Source: Oscillospiraceae bacterium
GTDB lineage: Bacteria > Bacillota > Clostridia > Oscillospirales > Ruminococcaceae
Length of the DNA: 7,262 bases
Assembly: GCA_017828835.1 (NCBI GenBank)
Contig: JAGAEK010000015.1
Coordinates: 1 to 7,262 of the forward strand
Direction of reading: 5' to 3'
Both the position numbers and the translations under genes were made by a program. Shown in pieces: positions 1 through 4,692 of the stretch; within the stretch, counting starts at the first letter, position 1; every line of letters begins with the position of its first letter. The notes below the pieces were generated by a model. The model searched no databases, had not been told where the DNA came from, and was given only the letters and a program-made list of their open reading frames with translations.

Positions 1-97
1 GATGTCGCTGACAGGAACCCTGAGGATCGCAGGATAATGACGCCGGCGCTTCCGCTTGTACCGGTAAGCAAGTGCATGGCAGGCGCATCGGTACTTC
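1..97. other. Left-edge segment that does not read as IF2
   Basis: IF2 proteins continue after Lys-Ala-Asp with a strongly conserved Val-Gln-Gly-Ser-Val-Glu-Ala. Here the infB frame instead gives a Pro/Cys-rich stretch without a stop. A partial echo, Asp-Pro-Gln-Gly-Ser, appears 23 codons later at 14-28. Other frames of this segment are also open; one minus-strand frame has a plausible Gly/Ser/hydrophobic pattern and one plus-strand frame is open from 1 to 105. I recognise none of them. Possible explanations are a chimeric or low-quality contig end, a 69-nt in-frame insertion, or a genuine break of infB. The sequence alone does not decide. Confidence 0.5.
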
Positions 98-2071
98 GTC
101 GGCTTTGACAACGATCGGAAGTTCTTTGATCTCGCCTTCCGTAATTTGCGAGAAGAGGTTGTCGAGAGTAACCTTTTGAACGGACTGGAACTGTTCTTCT
201 TTTGCATTGAATTTGCGTTGATCGGCAAGTTCTCTTGCAAGGCGTTCGTCGGAAACCGCGTTGAACGAATCTCCTGCGGAGGGAACGTCGTCAAGACCGG
301 TGATTTCGACCGGGACCGAAGGTCCGGCGGAAGTTATACGTTTTCCTGTGTCGTCGAGCATAACTCTGATTTTACCGACGCAGGAACCGGCGATAACGAT
401 ATCGCCGAGTTTAAGAGTACCGTTCTGGACGAGCGCGGTAGCGACGGGTCCGCGTCCTTTGTCGAGTTTTGCTTCGATGATAACGCCTTTGGCAAGGCGG
501 TCGGGGTTAGCCTTAAGTTCCTTGACCTCAGCGGCAAGAAGTATCATTTCGAGGAGAGTGTCAAGATTTTCATGAGTTTTGGCAGAAACGGGAACACATA
601 TAACGTCGCCGCCCCATTCTTCGGGAACGAGTCCGTATTCGGTGAGTTCCTGTTTGACTTTATCGGGATTTGCGGTGGGTTTATCGATTTTGTTTATAGC
701 GACGATTATGGACACGTTGGCGGCTTTCGCGTGGTTTATGGCTTCAACGGTTTGAGGCATTATTCCGTCGTCTGCGGCGACGACGAGTATCGCGATATCG
801 GTGATCTGAGCACCGCGGGCTCTCATGGAAGTGAAAGCTTCGTGTCCGGGGGTATCGAGGAAGGTTATATACTGGCCTTTGATATTGACTCTGTAAGCGC
901 CGATATGCTGCGTTATACCACCGGCCTCTCCGTCGGTAACGTGAGTATGTCTGATAGCGTCGAGAATGGAGGTTTTTCCGTGGTCAACGTGGCCCATAAC
1001 GACGACTACGGGATCTCTCGGATAGAGGTTGTCGGATACGTCTTCGGATTCGTCTATAAGACGGTCCTCGATAGTAACGACGACTTCTTTTTCGACTTTT
1101 GCACCGATATCCATAGCGACGAGAGCAGCGGTGTCATAGTCGATGGTCTGGTTTATCGTCGCCATAACGCCGTTTGCCATAAGGCGTTTGATTATCTCGA
1201 CGGATTGGATCTTGAGCTTTGCGGCGAGATCGCCGACGGTGATCTCCTCGGGAAGAGTGATTTCGAGTTTTTGTCTTCTCTGACGTTCAAGCTCCATCTT
1301 TTTGAGCTTCATCGCTTCCTGCTCTTTACGCGAATAAAGCGGTTTGCCTTTTTGAGCAGATTTTTGATTTATTTTTTGCTTTTTGATAATGGAATTATCG
1401 TTTACAACGGGAGCGATACGGTCGTATTTCTCGTTATATTTGTCGAGATCGACGTTTGACGCTCTGATATCGACTCTGCGGAACGAGCGGTTGACGTCCG
1501 AATCGGAAGTAACGGTCGAAGTATCGTTCTGTATCGTGGACGGTATGATAATTTTCGGTTTACGCTCGTCCTTTTTGGGTTTGAGGATCTTTTCGTCCTT
1601 TTTGGGTTTGTTTTGGGCAATAGTTTGATTTTCGGCCGAAAATCTTTCCTGAAAGCTTTTCCTTGCGGCAGGACGTACGACCGGGCGAGGTTGTTTATTA
1701 TCGGTTTTTTGCGGTTGTTTGACTGCTTTTTGCGGTTGTTTATCTGTTTTTACGGATTGTTTTTCCGGTTTAGCAGGTTGTTTTTCTGTTTTTTGAGCAG
1801 CCGGCTTTTTTGTGTCGGCGGCAGCGGCAGGTTTAGCAGCGGTTTTCGGCTGCGGTTTCGGTGCGGAGGGTTTCTTTTTGGCGGAAAAATACGCGTCAAG
1901 ATTATCCACCGCATATTTTTTTGTCAGGATCTCAAAAACGGTATTAAGTTCATCCTCGTTCAAGGAAGAGGATAATTTTTTCGCGGCGCTTTCCGGAAAC
2001 ATGGCGAGTATGTCTTTTGTCGGTACTTTAAGATCCTTTGACAGAGCGGTTATTTTATATTTAACATTCAT
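1..2071 (-). CDS. infB: Translation initiation factor IF-2 (3' end missing)
   Basis: IF2 is the GTPase that brings fMet-tRNA to the 30S subunit and promotes subunit joining. I translated the minus strand from 2071; the frame stays open for 690 codons to the window edge. An N-terminal domain (about residues 1-50) is followed by a Lys/Pro/Gln-rich linker (about 55-190), a second IF2_N-like domain (271-330) and the G domain. G1 is GHVDHGKT (360-367), G2 includes GGITQHIGAY (384-393), G3 is DTPG (406-409), G4 is NKID (460-463) and G5 is SAK (496-498). Domain II follows to about residue 650. The start ATG overlaps the ylxQ stop (ATGA) and has an AAGGAGG about 10 nt upstream. Domains III and IV, which bind fMet-tRNA, are not in the window. 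Homology ends at the Val-Lys-Ala-Asp of residues 655-658 (position 98); the last 32 residues do not look like IF2 (see separate entry). Confidence 0.96.
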   Translation of the reverse strand, partial: MNVKYKITALSKDLKVPTKDILAMFPESAAKKLSSSLNEDELNTVFEILTKKYAVDNLDAYFSAKKKPSAPKPQPKTAAKPAAAADTKKPAAQKTEKQPAKPEKQSVKTDKQPQKAVKQPQKTDNKQPRPVVRPAARKSFQERFSAENQTIAQNKPKKDEKILKPKKDERKPKIIIPSTIQNDTSTVTSDSDVNRSFRRVDIRASNVDLDKYNEKYDRIAPVVNDNSIIKKQKINQKSAQKGKPLYSRKEQEAMKLKKMELERQRRQKLEITLPEEITVGDLAAKLKIQSVEIIKRLMANGVMATINQTIDYDTAALVAMDIGAKVEKEVVVTIEDRLIDESEDVSDNLYPRDPVVVVMGHVDHGKTSILDAIRHTHVTDGEAGGITQHIGAYRVNIKGQYITFLDTPGHEAFTSMRARGAQITDIAILVVAADDGIMPQTVEAINHAKAANVSIIVAINKIDKPTANPDKVKQELTEYGLVPEEWGGDVICVPVSAKTHENLDTLLEMILLAAEVKELKANPDRLAKGVIIEAKLDKGRGPVATALVQNGTLKLGDIVIAGSCVGKIRVMLDDTGKRITSAGPSVPVEITGLDDVPSAGDSFNAVSDERLARELADQRKFNAKEEQFQSVQKVTLDNLFSQITEGEIKELPIVVKADEVPMRLPCTCLPVQAEAPASLSCDPQGSCQRH
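1566..1610. repeat. 18-bp direct repeat inside the infB linker
   Basis: The 18-mer tcgtcctttttgggtttg occurs exactly at 1566-1583 and again at 1593-1610, a period of 27 nt (9 codons). On the coding strand it encodes a repeated Lys-Pro-Lys-Lys-Asp-Glu in the charged linker of IF2. In-frame duplication is typical of this disordered, length-variable region. Confidence 0.8.
1706..1741. repeat. 15-bp direct repeat, Lys-Gln-Pro-Gln-Lys units of the IF2 linker
   Basis: The 15-mer tttttgcggttgttt is present at 1706-1720 and 1727-1741, with a period of 21 nt (7 codons). It encodes two copies of a KQPQK unit. Looser relatives (KQPAK, KQSVK, NKQP) flank it between about 1690 and 1790. The period is a multiple of three, so copy changes keep the frame. 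I read it as a low-complexity protein linker rather than a DNA element. Confidence 0.75.
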
Positions 2072-2418
2072 TGAGCAATGTCCTCCTTAATTTGTGGAAC
2101 GGCTTCCTTCAACAGAAGGGAGAGCCCGTTATCTTTGACGGCGGCGGTCCCGGTCGTTTTTCCGACTGATTTCCCGAAAGATTCGGGCGATATCGGAACG
2201 GAAATAAATTCGGCGTTATAGCGGCTGCATATAAATTGCAGTTCTTTTATAGTTTTCGGAGAAAGGGAAGTTGAAGCAAAGATTCTGTCGGAGTCGCCTC
2301 TGGAAACGGCTTCCTTTACGGAATCGAATCCGACTGCAAGCTTTCCTGCTTTTCTGCAAAGAGAGAGGATGGAGAGAAATCTTTGTTCAAGGGCGAGAGG
2401 TGCGTTTTTGTCATTCAC
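2068..2418 (-). CDS. ylxQ: YlxQ, L7Ae/L30e-family RNA-binding protein
   Basis: This 116-residue protein belongs to the ribosomal L7Ae/eL8-like family, whose members bind kink-turn RNA; the cellular role of bacterial YlxQ is not well defined. Visible family features are the opening helix with CRKAGKLAVG (about residues 21-30), a central alpha/beta core ending in SRYNAEFISVP, and a late Gly-Lys followed by AVKDNG and a final helix. I start it at the GTG at 2418 because AGAGGAGG lies 9 nt upstream; the nearby ATG at 2414 is out of frame. It overlaps ylxR by 8 nt and its TGA overlaps the infB ATG, so translation of the three genes is probably coupled. The position between ylxR and infB is the standard Bacillota arrangement. 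Confidence 0.93.
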   Translation of the reverse strand: MNDKNAPLALEQRFLSILSLCRKAGKLAVGFDSVKEAVSRGDSDRIFASTSLSPKTIKELQFICSRYNAEFISVPISPESFGKSVGKTTGTAAVKDNGLSLLLKEAVPQIKEDIAQ

Positions 2419-2677
2419 CTTTCAATTCCTCCTCTAATCTTTCATATATTTCCGGAGAGACAGAACAGTTGAGAGAGTGTTCGAGGCGGTTCGACTTTAC
2501 TGCCTTTTTAAGGCATTCGATATTTTTGCAGATATATGAGCCTCTTCCGGATTTTTTTCCTTTGAGATCGATCGAGATATTGCCTTCGGGATCTCTGACG
2601 ACTCGGATAAGGTCTTTTTTCAAAAACGTTTCTCCGCATCCGGTACACATACGCATAGGCGCTTTTTTATCAATCAT
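2411..2677 (-). CDS. rnpM: YlxR / RnpM, small RNA-binding protein (DUF448)
   Basis: This is an 88-residue YlxR-family protein. The family has been linked to modulation of RNase P in Bacillus subtilis (name RnpM); earlier work treated it as a nucleic-acid-binding protein of the nusA operon. The hallmarks are present: MRMCTGC near the start (Cys11, Cys14), then Leu-Ile-Arg-Val-Val-Arg (23-28) as a beta strand, and SGRGSYIC (43-50) with Cys50 and Cys55. Length is normal for the family. The ATG at 2677 has GAGGTGAT about 8 nt upstream. A gap of 38 nt separates it from nusA, with no terminator in it, and its 3' end overlaps ylxQ. Confidence 0.95.
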   Translation of the reverse strand: MIDKKAPMRMCTGCGETFLKKDLIRVVRDPEGNISIDLKGKKSGRGSYICKNIECLKKAVKSNRLEHSLNCSVSPEIYERLEEELKGE

Positions 2678-2715
2678 ACTGGTATCACCTCACTGACAAT
2701 ATATAAAAGGAATTA

Positions 2716-3768
2716 TTATTCTTCGCCGTAGAAACCGCTTTCGGGACGAATATCGATCTTCCAGCCGACGAGTTTTGCGGCAAGACGGGCGTTTTGTCCT
2801 TTGTTGCCGATCGCGAGAGAGAGCTGACCGTCGGGAACGGTGACCTTACAAGACTTTGCTCCTTCGGGATCGACCTCGACTTTGAGCACGGTCGCGGGAG
2901 AAAGTGCGGCGGCAATATATTTTTCGGGATCGTCCGAATATTTTACGACGTCGACTTTTTCTCCGCAGAGTTCGGTAATTATTTTTGAAATACGCGCGCC
3001 TTTCGGACCTATGCAGGCGCCGATCGGGTCGACGTTTTCGTCTTTGCTGTAGACGGCGATCTTCGAGCGGGAACCGGCTTCTCTTGAAACGGATTTGATT
3101 TCCACGGTCCCGTCGTATATTTCAGGAACTTCCATCTCAAACAGGCGTTTTACAAGTCCGGGATGAGTTCTCGAGATCATGATTTTCGGACCTTTATCCG
3201 TTGCGGTCGCTTCGACGATATATACCTTGATCCTTTCACCCTCGTGCAGCGTTTCTGTCGGGACTTGTTCGGATTTCAGCAAAACCGCCTCGGTATGGTC
3301 GATTTCGAGAGTAACGATACCTTTTTTGGGATCGACTTTGAGGACGTAAGCGGAAACGATCTCGTGCTCGTGACTCTGGAAATCTTTCAGGGTCTGGTTG
3401 CGTTCCGCTTCTCTGATACCCTGACGGATAACGTGTTTTGCGGTTTGAGCGGCAATACGGCCGAATTCTTTCGTTTGAAGTTTGATACCGACCTCAGAGC
3501 CGACGGTTGCCTTTTTGTCATACTTTACGGCGTCGTTAAGCAAAATTTCGTTTGCGGGATCGGTGACTTCTTCGACGACGGTTTTTCTGATGTAGACGTC
3601 GATGATATTTTTGTCGGGGTTGATATCCACGACCACGTTTTCAGACCCTGCGAAATTGCGCTTTACCGCAATTACGAGAGCGTTGCGGATCTTTTCAAGC
3701 AAATAGTCCGCCGAAATGTGTTTTTCCTGTTCGAGAAGCGAAAGCGCTTCAAAAAATTCCTTATTCAT
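2716..3768 (-). CDS. nusA: Transcription elongation/termination factor NusA
   Basis: NusA binds RNA polymerase and nascent RNA, promoting pausing, intrinsic termination and antitermination complexes. The 350-residue product begins MNKEFFEALSLLEQEK, the usual start, so I use the ATG at 3768 and not the in-frame ATG at 3792, which lies inside rimP. The RNAP-binding N domain covers about 1-125, the S1 domain about 135-200, KH1 about 225-285 with GPKG at 254-257, and KH2 about 290-345 with GNKG at 321-324. It ends after KH2 with GWKIDI and a short acidic tail, so it lacks the C-terminal acidic repeats of Proteobacteria, as expected for Bacillota. It overlaps rimP by 8 nt. GGAGG and GAGG motifs lie 11 and 4 nt upstream of the ATG, inside the end of rimP. 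Confidence 0.97.
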   Translation of the reverse strand: MNKEFFEALSLLEQEKHISADYLLEKIRNALVIAVKRNFAGSENVVVDINPDKNIIDVYIRKTVVEEVTDPANEILLNDAVKYDKKATVGSEVGIKLQTKEFGRIAAQTAKHVIRQGIREAERNQTLKDFQSHEHEIVSAYVLKVDPKKGIVTLEIDHTEAVLLKSEQVPTETLHEGERIKVYIVEATATDKGPKIMISRTHPGLVKRLFEMEVPEIYDGTVEIKSVSREAGSRSKIAVYSKDENVDPIGACIGPKGARISKIITELCGEKVDVVKYSDDPEKYIAAALSPATVLKVEVDPEGAKSCKVTVPDGQLSLAIGNKGQNARLAAKLVGWKIDIRPESGFYGEE

Positions 3769-4246
3769 TTTCCTCTGTTCCTCCAAAATCATAATATAAC
3801 TTTACAAAAGACGTTTCATTGAGAGAGAAGTTGACGGTAGAGTCTTCGGAAAGCTCAACGGTACACGAGCCGTTGTCGTATTCCTTTAAAATACCGATAA
3901 AATCTCTTTCGCCGTTCACCGGACGGATAAATCTCACGTGGACGGGCTCGCCGATATATTTGAGAAAATGCGAGTCTTTGACAAGCTCGCGCTCGATACC
4001 GGGAGAAGAGACCTCCAGAATATAAGAGTTTTCGATCGGGTCCGCTTCGTCGAGTAACGGATCGACAGCACGGCTGACGTTTTCGCAGTCGTCTATTCCG
4101 ATGCCGCCGTCTTTGTCAATAAAGATCCTCAAAAACCAAGAAGATCCTTCTTTTTCGAAACGAACGTCCCAAAGTTCAAGCCCGAATTTTTCGATGACTG
4201 GCTCGATCAGCGCCGTAACGACGGCGACAGTGTTTTGTTTGCTCAA
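3761..4246 (-). CDS. rimP: Ribosome maturation factor RimP
   Basis: RimP assists assembly of the 30S ribosomal subunit. The product is 161 residues, a normal length. It opens with helix/strand elements ending in GLELWDVRFEKEG (22-34) and WFLRIFIDKDGGI (37-49). It then carries the family signature YILEVSSPGIEREL (75-88) and ends in an SH3-like C-terminal domain (about 95-155). I choose the TTG at 4246 because a CGGAGG lies 8 nt upstream and the homology starts right there. An in-frame ATG at 4291 would add 15 unrelated residues encoded by the leader hairpin, so I reject it. It is the first gene of the operon, and its stop overlaps the nusA start. The weak TTG start may hold down RimP yield relative to the mRNA. 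Confidence 0.95.
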   Translation of the reverse strand: MSKQNTVAVVTALIEPVIEKFGLELWDVRFEKEGSSWFLRIFIDKDGGIGIDDCENVSRAVDPLLDEADPIENSYILEVSSPGIERELVKDSHFLKYIGEPVHVRFIRPVNGERDFIGILKEYDNGSCTVELSEDSTVNFSLNETSFVKLYYDFGGTEENE

Positions 4247-4271
4247 TATATCAACCTCCGATACATAAACA

Positions 4272-4296
4272 AAAGAGCGGGAAGTTCCCACTCTTT
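4272..4296 (-). promoter_or_regulatory. Leader hairpin upstream of rimP, attenuator-like
   Basis: Read on the minus strand, AAAGAGTGGGA and TCCCGCTCTTT pair over 11 bp (one G-U pair) around a 3-nt loop, and the hairpin is followed by TTTTGTTTAT. It lies between the predicted transcription start (about 4319) and the rimP ribosome binding site (about 4255-4260). The shape is that of an intrinsic terminator with an imperfect U tract. It could act as an attenuator for the nusA operon, an mRNA 5' stabiliser, or an RNase site. I see no clear antiterminator partner. Confidence 0.6.
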
Positions 4297-4325
4297 GTCA
4301 AACGTTCTTTCTTTTACCGTAAACC

Positions 4326-4354
4326 ACTATAACATATAAAATTCCGGATTTCAA
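4326..4354 (-). promoter_or_regulatory. Sigma-A-type promoter of the rimP-nusA-infB operon
   Basis: On the minus strand a TTGAAA (-35) at 4349-4354 is followed after exactly 17 nt by TATAGT (-10) at 4326-4331. A TG one base upstream of the -10 makes it an extended -10. Immediately upstream, 4355-4391 is almost pure A/T with long A and T tracts, as in an UP element. The predicted start is near 4319, giving a leader of roughly 70 nt before the TTG of rimP. Confidence 0.75.
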
Positions 4355-4423
4355 GAGGAAAAATCAAATATTTTTAAAAAATTTTTTGAAATTACCCGAA
4401 AAATCTTAAAATGTTACATAAAA

Positions 4424-4552
4424 TCAGTTACATCCGCAGCCGCAGCCGGAGTTTCCGCATCCGCTTTCACCGCAGCAGCCGAATCCGTTTGTTCCGAAGA
4501 GGATGATGACGAGAATAATGATTATCCACCAGTTGTTGTTGAAACAGTTCAT
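4424..4552 (-). CDS. 42-residue membrane-anchored Cys/Gly-rich small protein
   Basis: I do not assign a function. Starting at the ATG at 4552, with a perfect AGGAGG 7 nt upstream (4560-4565), the product opens MNCFNNNWW. A single hydrophobic segment of about 10 residues rich in Ile/Leu/Val follows (10-19), then a Gly/Cys tail with cysteines 26, 27, 32, 37, 39 and 41; Cys3 makes seven in all. It ends with Asn42. The composition (Asn-rich start, Trp-Trp, one membrane helix, Cys/Gly tail) resembles short proteins of spore-forming Clostridia that databases label as YjcZ-like or high-cysteine proteins; that likeness is by composition, not proven homology. The ribosome binding site, promoter-like sequences upstream and C/G-ending codons argue for a real gene. 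The tail could bind metal, form disulphides or be modified; no modification enzyme lies nearby. Confidence 0.85.
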   Translation of the reverse strand: MNCFNNNWWIIIILVIILFGTNGFGCCGESGCGNSGCGCGCN

Positions 4553-4573
4553 ACTAAAACCTCCTATATTTGA

Positions 4574-4611
4574 ATTGTAACATATACTATGAAAAAAAAG
4601 ATTGAAGTGTT
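4574..4611 (-). promoter_or_regulatory. Promoter region of the small Cys-rich gene, sigma-K-like and sigma-A-like elements
   Basis: On the minus strand, AACA (4608-4611) and CATAGTATA (4583-4591) are separated by 16 nt. This fits the mother-cell sigma-K pattern mACm-N16/17-CATAnnnTA. Overlapping it, TGTTACAAT (-10 TACAAT at 4574-4579) is an acceptable extended -10 for sigma-A, but without a good -35. The region is A/T-rich, so chance matches are possible; the presence of a promoter is more secure than the sigma factor. Confidence 0.45.
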
Positions 4612-4692
4612 ACAGAATATCACGGGAAAAAAGTGATTAAAATATAGAAGAGAGAACAGTAAATCGATTAGGTAACGGAGAGCTGGTGCAAA

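Noticed and set aside
35..105. GTACCG/CGGTAC inverted arms in the left-edge segment as a mobile element end or attachment site
   Set aside because: The arms are 6 bp, include a trivial ACCGGT palindrome, and show no target duplication or transposase sequence.
146..1459. Plus-strand open frame of 437 codons opposite infB
   Set aside because: It shares triplet boundaries with infB, so it is the exact codon-by-codon antisense frame. It stays open only because infB hardly uses TTA, CTA and TCA there, and it ends at the first TCA of infB. The minus strand carries all GTPase motifs of IF2.
1566..1741. Repeats in the infB linker as a CRISPR-like or tandem-repeat locus
   Set aside because: Two-copy repeats with periods divisible by three, inside an open reading frame and encoding Lys/Pro/Gln motifs; this is protein-linker low complexity.
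3163..3822. Plus-strand open frame opposite nusA
   Set aside because: Antisense shadow of the nusA coding frame; no ribosome binding site and low-complexity, Phe/Asp-rich composition.
4247..4291. N-terminal extension of RimP from an in-frame ATG at 4291
   Set aside because: It would translate the leader hairpin, adds residues not seen in RimP proteins, and lacks a ribosome binding site, whereas the TTG at 4246 has GGAGG at ideal spacing.
4297..4302. TTGACA on the minus strand as the -35 of the rimP promoter
   Set aside because: A perfect -35 hexamer, but 17-18 nt downstream lies the hairpin arm (GCTCTT/CTCTTT) with no -10-like hexamer. The pair at 4326-4354 is much better.
4619..4637. ATCAC / GTGAT inverted repeat upstream of clpC as an operator or terminator
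   Set aside because: Only 5 bp with a 9-nt purine-rich loop; too weak to claim on its own.
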